In this document: in pieces, positions 1 to 7,562 of the stretch | Position numbering within the stretch: the stretch's first letter is position 1 | How the letters are laid out: the number at the start of each line of letters is the position of its first letter | Assembly (NCBI GenBank): GCA_900544435.1 | Contig: UQVG01000075.1 | Location: 1 to 8,667, forward strand | DNA from: an uncultured Erysipelotrichaceae bacterium | Lineage (GTDB): Bacteria; Bacillota_I; Bacilli_A; Erysipelotrichales; Coprobacillaceae | Direction: 5' to 3' | DNA: 8,667 nucleotides | Notes under the pieces: model-generated | Told to the model about the DNA's origin: nothing | The model's input: only the letters and a program-made list of their open reading frames with translations | Databases searched by the model: none | Made by a program: the position numbers and the translations under genes

Positions 1-53
1 GACTTTTGTATTGAAAAAATTATAATACTCTATAGATATTATATATCTATGGA
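1..53 (+). promoter_or_regulatory. Promoter with overlapping palindromic operator for the YhgE/Pip gene
   Basis: A perfect -10 box TATAAT lies at 21-26. Its -35 would fall at the very start of the window and is cut off: GACT at 1-4 could be the end of a TTGACT box with a 16-base spacer. Just downstream, over the expected transcription start, is a near-perfect palindrome at 29-53 with arms 29-39 and 43-53, a 3-base centre and one mismatched pair (31/51). Its outer octamer TCTATAGA (29-36) recurs at 63-70. The size and position suit a dimeric repressor. YhgE/Pip genes are often found beside TetR-family regulators, but no regulator is visible here, so its identity is inference. Confidence 0.5.
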
Positions 54-90
54 TGTAAAATGTCTATAGAAGATAGAAAGAAGGATATTT

Positions 91-2661
91 ATGATTAAGC
101 AAGAGTGGAAAAACATTTTAAAAAACCATTGGATTCAAATCGTTTTAGTCGCTCTTATCCTTATTCCTAGTATTTACACTGTTGTCTTCCTTGGATCTAT
201 GTGGGATCCATATGGTAACAGTGGAGATCTTCCTGTCGCTGTTGTTAATAAAGATAAGGCAGTTGAATACAACGATAAGAAATTAGATGTTGGTGGTCAA
301 CTAGTCGATAAATTAAAAGACAACGATTCGTTAGATTTTCATTTTGTAAGTGCTAAAAAAGCAAATAAGGGACTAAAAGATGGTGACTATTATATGGTCA
401 TTACGATTCCAAGTAATTTTTCAAAGAATGCAACAACTTTGTTGGATAAAAATCCTAAAAAGATGATTTTAAATTATACAACAAATCCTGGTACAAACTA
501 TGTTGCATCAAAGATGGATGATTCAGCAATCGCTAAAATTAAAGCTGAAGTTTCATCATCAGTTACTAAGACATATGCGGAAACAATCTTTACTTCAATT
601 GGAACAATGTCAGATGGATTTGCTGAGGCAAGTGATGGTACTCAACAATTATCTGATGGAATGAATCAATTAGAAGATGGTAACAAAACAATTAGTGATA
701 ATTTAAAAGTATTAGCAAGCAGTTCTTTAACATTTAAAGATGGAACAAATACTTTAACAAATGGTTTAAAAGATTATACTGATGGGGTTGTTACAGTAAA
801 TGATGGAGTTTATCAATTAAAAACTGGTATGAACTCTTTAGGTAGTGCAACTCCTGCATTAGCTAATGGAATTAGTCAATTAAATAGTGGTGCACAATCA
901 CTTAATACTGGAATTAATCAATATACAAGTGGTGTAAGCCAAGCTTTAGATGGTGCAAATCAATTAGTTGCTAATAATGATGCTATTACTGCTGGAGCTA
1001 CAGCATTATCTGAAGGATTAACAAGTGTTAATTCCTCAGTAAGTACAACTTTATCAAAAGGTAGTTCAGATTTAGCAAGTGGAAGTGCTCAATTAGTAAC
1101 AGGTACTTCAGCATTAAATAAAGGTGTTCAAACATTAGCTGGTAAATTATCTAGTGCAGCTACAGCTGGACAATCTCTTATTAATGGTAATAAAGCTGTT
1201 AATGCTCAATTGACTGCTTTAATGCAACAAAGTTTTGGTACAACAGACTTTAGTAAATTAAGTACTGCTCAATTCCAAGCATTGATGCAAAATGTTGATG
1301 CAAGTACTTTACAAACATTATTAGCTACTTATCAACAATTAGCGAATGGTGGAGAACAATTAGCTAGTTCGCTTTCATCAACTGAATCTACTCAACAAAT
1401 TCAAGCATTAGTAAGTGGTGCTAATCAAGTAGATCAAGGAGCACAACAATTAAATACTGGTGTGCAACAATTAAATGCAGGAATTAATGGTGTAAGTGAT
1501 GCAAATGGTAATGTTCAACAAGCAGGTTTAAAACAATATGTTTCTCAACTTGCTAGTGGTGCTCAAAACTTAAATGCTGGTGTACAATCTTACATGGGTG
1601 GTGTTACTACTTTACAAAGTGGTTTAACAACAATTACTACAAATAATACCGCTTTAACAAGTGGAGCTTCTGCTTTAGCACAAGGAACTTCTTCATTAAA
1701 TAGTAATGTTCCTTCATTGACTGAAGGTATTAGAGCTCTAACAAGTGGTATTGATAGATTATCTGCAGGTACTTCAACATTAGTAAGCAATAATTCAACA
1801 TTAATGAATGGTGCTAACCAATTATCTTCTGGTGCTGGTCAAATTAGTGATGGTGCTAGTCAATTAGCAGCTGGTTCTGATACTTTAGGTGATGGTATTA
1901 AAAGTGCTGCAGATGGTGTTACAACTTTAAATGATGCCTTAAAATCTGGTGCAGAAGAAAGTAAGATAGATTCAACAGATAAAACAACTGATATGGTTGC
2001 TACACCTGTTGAAACAAGTCATAAAGAAATTTCAAAAGTTGAAAATAATGGTCATGCAATGGCTCCATATATGATGTCAGTTGGTTTATATGTAACATGC
2101 TTAGCCTTTGCTTTAATGTATCCAATTAGACATGGTATTAAAAAAGCTGAAAATGCTTTAAAATATTGGGCAAGTAAAGCAACTGTTATGTATACAGTTT
2201 CTACATTAGCTGCAATTGCAATGGTAACAGCTTTAAGACTTATCAATGGTTTTGAACCTGTTAATTTAGGTTTAACTTATTTACTTGCAATTCTTGTATC
2301 GGCGGCATTCATGTCACTTGTCATGTTGTTAAGTTTAACAACTGGATTTATTGGAGACTTCTTATTACTTGTATTTATGATTATTAACTTAGGTGGTTCT
2401 GCTGGTACATATCCATTAGATACAGGTCCAGCTATCTACAAAGCTATTCATAAATTTGTTCCATATACTTATAGTGTAGATGGATTCAGAAAAACAATTA
2501 GTATGACTGCTCCATCTCTTTCAGTTGAATTTGCAGTCTTTGCAGGAATCTTAATTGTATGTTCAATTTTAACAATTGTTTATTTCAAATATAAAAATAA
2601 AGAAGATAAACATGTTATTCCTCAAATGTTTGAAGAAGTAAATTCAACAAAAGCTGAATAG
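91..2661 (+). CDS. YhgE/Pip family membrane protein with long extracellular stalk
   Basis: Product of 856 residues. The N-terminus has one membrane segment (about 14-36) followed by the family hallmark WDPYGN (38-43) and LPVAVVNKD. Residues about 45-170 form an extracytoplasmic globular part. Residues about 175-622 are a helical stalk with glycines every seven residues (for example G176, G183, G190, G197) in an LxxG pattern. A polar linker (623-654) leads to a C-terminal ABC-2-like membrane domain with about five segments (660-681, 698-718, 729-752, 757-775, 813-834). Both ends are predicted to be cytoplasmic. Relatives include Lactococcus Pip, a phage c2 receptor, and more distantly EsaA/YueB of type VII secretion. 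The cellular role is poorly defined; export or efflux support and cell-surface functions have been suggested. The start is supported by AAGGA at 81-85, five bases from the ATG. The gene is monocistronic, with its own terminator, and no ESX/WXG100 genes are nearby. The family call is firm and the function is not. Confidence 0.9.
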   Translation: MIKQEWKNILKNHWIQIVLVALILIPSIYTVVFLGSMWDPYGNSGDLPVAVVNKDKAVEYNDKKLDVGGQLVDKLKDNDSLDFHFVSAKKANKGLKDGDYYMVITIPSNFSKNATTLLDKNPKKMILNYTTNPGTNYVASKMDDSAIAKIKAEVSSSVTKTYAETIFTSIGTMSDGFAEASDGTQQLSDGMNQLEDGNKTISDNLKVLASSSLTFKDGTNTLTNGLKDYTDGVVTVNDGVYQLKTGMNSLGSATPALANGISQLNSGAQSLNTGINQYTSGVSQALDGANQLVANNDAITAGATALSEGLTSVNSSVSTTLSKGSSDLASGSAQLVTGTSALNKGVQTLAGKLSSAATAGQSLINGNKAVNAQLTALMQQSFGTTDFSKLSTAQFQALMQNVDASTLQTLLATYQQLANGGEQLASSLSSTESTQQIQALVSGANQVDQGAQQLNTGVQQLNAGINGVSDANGNVQQAGLKQYVSQLASGAQNLNAGVQSYMGGVTTLQSGLTTITTNNTALTSGASALAQGTSSLNSNVPSLTEGIRALTSGIDRLSAGTSTLVSNNSTLMNGANQLSSGAGQISDGASQLAAGSDTLGDGIKSAADGVTTLNDALKSGAEESKIDSTDKTTDMVATPVETSHKEISKVENNGHAMAPYMMSVGLYVTCLAFALMYPIRHGIKKAENALKYWASKATVMYTVSTLAAIAMVTALRLINGFEPVNLGLTYLLAILVSAAFMSLVMLLSLTTGFIGDFLLLVFMIINLGGSAGTYPLDTGPAIYKAIHKFVPYTYSVDGFRKTISMTAPSLSVEFAVFAGILIVCSILTIVYFKYKNKEDKHVIPQMFEEVNSTKAE
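613..1956 (+). repeat. Degenerate heptad-repeat region encoding the stalk
   Basis: This stretch encodes roughly 450 residues of imperfect seven-residue units of the form LxxGxxx, rich in Gln, Asn, Ser, Thr and Ala. It gives a degenerate period of about 21 bases, with many GGT/GGA codons after AGT, GAT or AAT. The register is broken around residues 375-435 (nucleotides about 1213-1395) by a non-repetitive segment containing SFGTTDF and AQFQALMQ. Individual units have diverged too far to count as DNA tandem repeats; this is a protein-level pattern. Confidence 0.75.
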
Positions 2662-2666
2662 AAGTC

Positions 2667-2693
2667 AAGAGTCCTTAAAAGGACTCTTTTTTT
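2667..2693 (+). terminator. Intrinsic terminator after the YhgE/Pip gene
   Basis: The arms AAGAGTCCTT (2667-2676) and AAGGACTCTT (2679-2688) are perfectly complementary. The innermost A-T pairs probably open to a six-base loop. A run of seven T follows at 2687-2693. It begins five bases after the stop codon and should end transcription before the dehydrogenase gene. Confidence 0.92.
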
Positions 2694-2726
2694 ATCTATG
2701 AAGTTCAAACTAAAAGTAAAAATAAC

Positions 2727-2748
2727 TTTTGTGAATATTTTAACAAAA
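2727..2748 (+). promoter_or_regulatory. Predicted Rex (redox repressor) operator
   Basis: The core at 2729-2746 reads TTGTGAA-TATT-TTAACAA. This matches the Firmicute Rex consensus, known as TTGTGAANNNNTTCACAA with TTGTTAA half-sites common in clostridia. The symmetry continues outward two more bases on each side (T2727/A2748 and T2728/A2747), with only one mismatched pair. Rex binds such sites when NADH/NAD+ is low and represses fermentation and NADH-oxidising genes, including 3-hydroxybutyryl-CoA dehydrogenase operons in clostridia. The site lies about 30 bases upstream of just such a gene. The match is seen directly; binding by Rex is inferred. Confidence 0.65.
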
Positions 2749-2757
2749 TGTTAAAAT
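2729..2757 (+). promoter_or_regulatory. Candidate promoter of the dehydrogenase gene
   Basis: A -35-like TTGTGA (2729-2734, four of six consensus) and a -10-like TAAAAT (2752-2757, five of six) are 17 bases apart. The -35 and spacer coincide with the Rex-like operator, so repressor binding would block polymerase. The transcription start would fall near 2764, giving a very short leader that begins at the AGGAGG (2764-2769). That is a tight fit, so the true start may lie elsewhere. Confidence 0.45.
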
Positions 2758-2758
2758 A
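2736..2758 (+). repeat. Second inverted repeat overlapping the Rex-like site
   Basis: TATTTTAAC (2736-2744) and GTTAAAATA (2750-2758) are perfect nine-base complementary arms around AAAAT. The left arm shares the right half of the Rex-like site, and the right arm covers the -10 box. It could be a second binding site or a by-product of AT-rich composition. Confidence 0.4.
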
Positions 2759-2777
2759 AAGGTAGGAGGTATGATTT

Positions 2778-3722
2778 ATGGAAATTAAAAATGTTGTTGT
2801 TATTGGTGGAGGCGTTTTAGGAAGTCAAATTGCTTATCAAGCAGCTTATTGTGGTTTTGATGTAACGATTTGGCTTAGAAGTGAGGGAAGTATAGGAAGA
2901 TGTCAGCCTAAATTAGATCATTTAAAAGAGGTTTATCATGATACAATTACTTTGATGGATAGTGATGAAGGAAAGACACCACAAAATTGGGCTATGGGTA
3001 TTAGTGATTATGAAGATTTTGATAAAGATAAATGTTTAGAAAAAGCAAATCTTGCTTATGAAAATATCAAACTAGAATTAGATTTAAATAAAGCTGTTAG
3101 TGATGCAGATTTGATTATTGAATCTATGGCAGAAAATGTTGAACAAAAAATAGATATTTATAAAAAAATGGCGGATTTGTTACCTGAAAAAACAATTATT
3201 GTCACAAATTCATCTACATTATTACCATCTAAGTTTGCTAAATATACAAAACGACCAGATAAATATTTGTCGTTGCATTTTGCTAATAGTATTTGGAAAA
3301 ATAATATGACAGAAGTCATGGCACAAAAACAAACAGATCAAAAATATTTTGATATAATTATGGAGTTTGCTAAAGAAATAAGAATGATACCATTACCTGT
3401 AAGAAAAGAAAAATCTGGTTATTTATTAAATTCGATGCTTGTTCCTTTATTATTTTCAGGAATGGATTTGTATGTTAATGGTATAAGTGATCCTGAAAGT
3501 ATTGATAAAGCATGGACACTTGGTACAGGTGCTCCTAAAGGACCTTTCCAAATATTAGATACAGTAGGACTTACAACAGCATATAATATAGTTTCAATGT
3601 ATTTGAAAGTTCCATCATTTTTAGCACCTTATAATTTTAAAGGTATGGCTAAGATGTTAAAGAAATATATTGATGAGGGAAAATTAGGAATGGCTTCTGG
3701 AGAAGGTTTCTATAAGTATTAG
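2778..3722 (+). CDS. 3-hydroxyacyl-CoA dehydrogenase family protein, probable oxidoreductase
   Basis: Product of 314 residues, somewhat longer than the usual 280-290 of 3-hydroxybutyryl-CoA dehydrogenases. The N-terminal Rossmann fold carries GGGVLG (10-15). The catalytic set of the family can be placed by spacing: Ser146 in TNSST, His167 in LHFAN, Glu179 in MTEVM and Asn218 in YLLNSM. The C-terminal helical domain shows GTGAPKGPF, a DTVGLTTA stretch and the closing GKLGMASGEGFYKY, typical of the family. Differences: the usual HFFNP loop is HFANSIW, the Asp expected after strand 2 of the Rossmann fold is replaced by LRS (33-35), and there is extra sequence at about 35-75. The reaction would be NAD(P)-linked interconversion of a 3-hydroxyacyl and a 3-oxoacyl compound, but no thiolase, crotonase or acyl-CoA dehydrogenase genes are adjacent, so the substrate is open. 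The start at 2778 follows AGGAGG by eight bases. The ATG at 2771 is out of frame and stops after five codons. It stands alone between terminators, under a Rex-like site. Confidence 0.82.
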   Translation: MEIKNVVVIGGGVLGSQIAYQAAYCGFDVTIWLRSEGSIGRCQPKLDHLKEVYHDTITLMDSDEGKTPQNWAMGISDYEDFDKDKCLEKANLAYENIKLELDLNKAVSDADLIIESMAENVEQKIDIYKKMADLLPEKTIIVTNSSTLLPSKFAKYTKRPDKYLSLHFANSIWKNNMTEVMAQKQTDQKYFDIIMEFAKEIRMIPLPVRKEKSGYLLNSMLVPLLFSGMDLYVNGISDPESIDKAWTLGTGAPKGPFQILDTVGLTTAYNIVSMYLKVPSFLAPYNFKGMAKMLKKYIDEGKLGMASGEGFYKY

Positions 3723-3749
3723 AAGAAGAATCAATGATTCTTCTTTTTT
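3723..3749 (+). terminator. Intrinsic terminator after the dehydrogenase gene
   Basis: The arms AAGAAGAAT (3723-3731) and ATTCTTCTT (3737-3745) enclose the loop CAATG and lead into six T at 3744-3749. It starts directly after the stop codon. Confidence 0.88.
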
Positions 3750-3793
3750 ACTTTTTTCAAAATATGAAACGAGTAAATCTTGTATTTTGTAAG

Positions 3794-3802
3794 TGCTATA
3801 AT
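3794..3802 (+). promoter_or_regulatory. Extended -10 promoter for the GH1 gene
   Basis: TGCTATAAT at 3794-3802 is a consensus -10 with the extended TGn element. No good -35 lies 16-18 bases upstream, which extended -10 promoters tolerate. Transcription should begin near 3809, just ahead of GGAGGT at 3817-3822. No cre box or antiterminator hairpin of the LicT type was seen between the previous terminator and the gene. Confidence 0.65.
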
Positions 3803-3814
3803 ACAGCTAGATAA

Positions 3815-5314
<1,500 letters not shown>

Positions 5315-5318
5315 TATT

Positions 5319-5374
5319 AAAAGGTTGTAATGAATGAATAGCTTGACTATTTATAAAGATTACAACCTTTTTTT
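5319..5374 (+). terminator. Long bulged terminator hairpin after the GH1 gene
   Basis: A 13-base outer stem AAAAGGTTGTAAT (5319-5331) pairs with ATTACAACCTTTT (5359-5371). Inside is a second stem, ATGAATAG (5334-5341) with CTATTTAT (5347-5354, one G-T pair), around the loop CTTGA. Seven T at 5368-5374 complete an intrinsic terminator. The structure is larger than the other two terminators here, and its left arm resembles the sequence that follows pfk at the window end. Confidence 0.88.
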
Positions 5375-5401
5375 AAAACCACGGTGAATGATAAAAAATT
5401 T

Positions 5402-5423
5402 ACATAATCTTGATAGTTTATGT
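5402..5423 (+). repeat. Short inverted repeat upstream of ppk1
   Basis: ACATAA (5402-5407) and TTATGT (5418-5423) are six-base complementary arms ten bases apart, in AT-rich sequence about 60 bases above the ppk1 -10 box. It might be a regulator site, but such short AT-rich repeats arise by chance. No Pho-box-like direct repeat was recognised here. Confidence 0.2.
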
Positions 5424-5457
5424 CGAATTAAAAATTATAAAATAAAAAGGCAAAAAA

Positions 5458-5487
5458 TTATTTGTAAACGAATGAAAAGAGTATAAT
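5458..5487 (+). promoter_or_regulatory. Promoter of the ppk1-pfk unit
   Basis: A perfect TATAAT lies at 5482-5487. The -35 is uncertain: TTATTT at 5458-5463 is 18 bases away but poor, and TTGTAA at 5462-5467 is a better hexamer but only 14 bases away. Transcription from about 5494 would read through GGAGGT (5500-5505), eight bases before the ppk1 ATG. Confidence 0.55.
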
Positions 5488-5513
5488 GTAAGTAGATATG
5501 GAGGTAATATACT

Positions 5514-7553
5514 ATGAGTGTTTATAAAGAAAATAGGGAATTATCGTGGTTGAAGTTTAATGATCGTGTGTTAATGCAAGCAAAAGATCCTCAAGTACCA
5601 TTAGCTGAAAAATTGAGTTTTATTTCTATTTTTCAAACAAATTTAGATGAATTTTTTATGGTACGTATTGGTTCTATTTATGATCAGATGTTATTTTATC
5701 CTGATTCAAAAGATAATAAGACATTAATGACTGGTGAAGAACAATTAAAAGCTTGTTTAAAAAGAGCAGCATTTTTAAACAAAAAGAAAGATCGAATATA
5801 TTTTCAAGTAATGGAGGAATTAAAACAATACCATTGGTCAATTATAAAATATAAAGATATTACAAATAAAGAAGACAGACATTATTTTGAAGAATATTTT
5901 GAAAGAGAATTATTGCCTTTGATATCACCACAAGTTATTTCTAAAAGACAACCTTTTCCATTTCTTAATAATAGAGAAGAATATGTTGTCGTACGTCTAG
6001 AATCCAAAAAAGGAAAACGTAAAATGGGAATTGTTTCTTGTGCAAATGCTATGGATGAAAGATTAGTAGAACTTCCTAGTCAACCAGGTCAGTTTATTTT
6101 AGTGGAAGATCTTATTTTACATTTTGTATCACGTATTTTTTCTAAATATACTGTAAAAAGTAAAGCTCTTATTAGAGTAACAAGAAGTGCTGATATTGAT
6201 GAAGATGATCATTCATTGGATGGTCATGATGATTATCGTGAAATGATGGAAACTTTGATTAAACAAAGAAGAAGATTATCTCCAATGAGATTAGAGATGT
6301 CTCCAGGATTAGAAGAATTAGAAGTATTAATGTTAATGAATTTCTTAAATTTAAAGAAAAATCAAGTTTTTGTAAGTAATTCACCATTAGATTTTGGTTT
6401 TGTAGGTGAATTAAGAGATCATTTGAAATATATACAACCTCAATTATTTTATAAGAGATTAGAATCTCGTAATAATGCCATGGTTGAAAATAAAGTACCA
6501 ATGATTAAACAAATCTTAAAAAGAGATATTTTATTAACATATCCCTTTGAATCCATGTCACCATTTTTAAGATTACTAGATGAAGCAAGTCATGATGCAA
6601 ATGTTGTAAGTATTAAAATGACGTTATATCGTGTTGCTAAAAATTCTAAAATTGTAAAATCTTTAATTAAAGCAGCTGAAAATGGTAAAGAGGTTGTTGT
6701 TTTAGTTGAATTACGTGCACGTTTTGATGAAGAAAATAATATTGGTTGGTCAAAACGTTTAGAAGAAGCAGGATGTCGTGTTATTTATGGATTAGATGGA
6801 CTTAAAGTACATTCTAAATTATGTTTGATTACTTATAAAAATAGTGGAGATATTAATTATATTAGTCAAATTGGAACAGGAAATTATAATGAAAAGACAT
6901 CAAAATTATATACAGATTTATCTTTAATGACATCTAAGTATGAAATAGGTGAAGAAATCAATGGTGTCTTTAATCATTTATGTTTAGGAGAAACAGAAAA
7001 TCATACAGATTTATTAATGGTTGCACCTCATTGTATGTTATCTCATATTTTTACTTATATAGATGAACAAATTGCTTTAGCTAAAGAAGGAAAAGAAGCT
7101 TATATAGGCTTTAAATGTAATGCAGTAACAAGTAAAAAAATGATTGATAAATTAGTAGAAGCTTCTCAAGCAGGTGTTAAAATTGATTTAATTGTACGAG
7201 GTATCTGTTGTATTATTCCAGGTGTAGAAGGGTATACTGAAAATATTAGGGTAATTTCTATTGTAGGAAGATATCTTGAACATTCAAGAATTTATATATT
7301 TGGAAAAACAAATCCTCAAGTTTATATTTCTTCAGCGGATTTAATGACTAGAAACTTGGAAAGAAGAGTTGAGGTGGCAGCGCCTGTTTTAGATAGTAAA
7401 TTGAAACATAAATTACTTATGATGTTTGAATGTATGCTAAATGATAATGTTAAAGCATCACGTTTAGAAAATAATGGTAAATACAAGAAGATAAAAAATA
7501 AAAAGGCATTAATGAATAGTCAAGAATACTTTTTTAAAAATGATGTTAAATAG
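5514..7553 (+). CDS. ppk1: Polyphosphate kinase 1
   Basis: Product of 679 residues, close to the 690-720 usual for PPK1. It reversibly transfers the terminal phosphate of ATP to inorganic polyphosphate. Domain order is complete: N-terminal domain (about 1-105) with ELSWLKFNDRVL and QTNLDEFF, a head domain (about 110-300), and two phospholipase-D-like domains (about 325-490 and 495-660). Aligned by motif with the E. coli enzyme at a constant offset of two, key residues are present: Asn43 (nucleotide site), Arg373 in TLYR and Arg403 in ELRARF (magnesium/phosphate site), His433 in KVHSKLCL (the phosphorylated histidine), Tyr466 in KLYTDLS and His590 in YLEHSRIYIF. The start is supported by GGAGGT at 5500-5505 and by the family N-terminus. 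It is the first gene of a two-gene unit with pfk. No exopolyphosphatase gene is adjacent. The Lys/Asn-rich C-terminal tail (about 645-679) is probably disordered. Confidence 0.96.
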   Translation: MSVYKENRELSWLKFNDRVLMQAKDPQVPLAEKLSFISIFQTNLDEFFMVRIGSIYDQMLFYPDSKDNKTLMTGEEQLKACLKRAAFLNKKKDRIYFQVMEELKQYHWSIIKYKDITNKEDRHYFEEYFERELLPLISPQVISKRQPFPFLNNREEYVVVRLESKKGKRKMGIVSCANAMDERLVELPSQPGQFILVEDLILHFVSRIFSKYTVKSKALIRVTRSADIDEDDHSLDGHDDYREMMETLIKQRRRLSPMRLEMSPGLEELEVLMLMNFLNLKKNQVFVSNSPLDFGFVGELRDHLKYIQPQLFYKRLESRNNAMVENKVPMIKQILKRDILLTYPFESMSPFLRLLDEASHDANVVSIKMTLYRVAKNSKIVKSLIKAAENGKEVVVLVELRARFDEENNIGWSKRLEEAGCRVIYGLDGLKVHSKLCLITYKNSGDINYISQIGTGNYNEKTSKLYTDLSLMTSKYEIGEEINGVFNHLCLGETENHTDLLMVAPHCMLSHIFTYIDEQIALAKEGKEAYIGFKCNAVTSKKMIDKLVEASQAGVKIDLIVRGICCIIPGVEGYTENIRVISIVGRYLEHSRIYIFGKTNPQVYISSADLMTRNLERRVEVAAPVLDSKLKHKLLMMFECMLNDNVKASRLENNGKYKKIKNKKALMNSQEYFFKNDVK

Positions 7554-7557
7554 GAGG
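7551..7557 (+). promoter_or_regulatory. pfk ribosome binding site overlapping the ppk1 stop codon
   Basis: TAGGAGG contains the ppk1 stop TAG (7551-7553) as part of the pfk Shine-Dalgarno AGGAGG (7552-7557), five bases before the pfk ATG. Ribosomes finishing ppk1 would sit on the pfk start region, which suggests translational coupling. With only nine bases between the genes and no terminator, the two are surely co-transcribed. Confidence 0.9.
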
Positions 7558-7562
7558 TTTTT

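Noticed and set aside
1590..1790. Reverse-strand open frame within the YhgE/Pip gene
   Set aside because: It lies inside the strongly supported stalk coding region, has no recognisable domain or upstream ribosome binding site, and follows from the repeat codon composition.
613..1956. CRISPR array or DNA tandem repeat
   Set aside because: The periodicity is degenerate at the DNA level and stays in frame as Gly heptads; there are no identical repeats with unique spacers.
2052..2246. Reverse-strand open frame opposite the membrane domain
   Set aside because: It is the complement of codons for hydrophobic segments of the YhgE/Pip protein, with no independent signal.
91..2661. EsaA of a type VII secretion locus
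   Set aside because: The architecture is related, but no WXG100, EssC, EssA or EssB-like gene is nearby, and the isolated unit fits the general YhgE/Pip family better.
2771..2788. ATG at 2771 as an alternative start for the dehydrogenase
   Set aside because: It is in another frame and reaches TAA after five codons; the ATG at 2778 is correctly spaced from AGGAGG and begins the Rossmann strand.
3764..3778. cre site upstream of the GH1 gene (TGAAACGAG)
   Set aside because: The CG is one base out of place relative to TGWAANCG and the right half does not match.
5463..5476. cre (CcpA) site at the ppk1 promoter
   Set aside because: TGTAAACG matches the left half of the consensus, but the right half (AATGAA) fails at three fixed positions, so it is not supported.
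6259..6501. Reverse-strand open frame within ppk1
   Set aside because: It is antisense to conserved PPK1 head-domain sequence, with no ribosome binding site and low-complexity Leu/Ile content.
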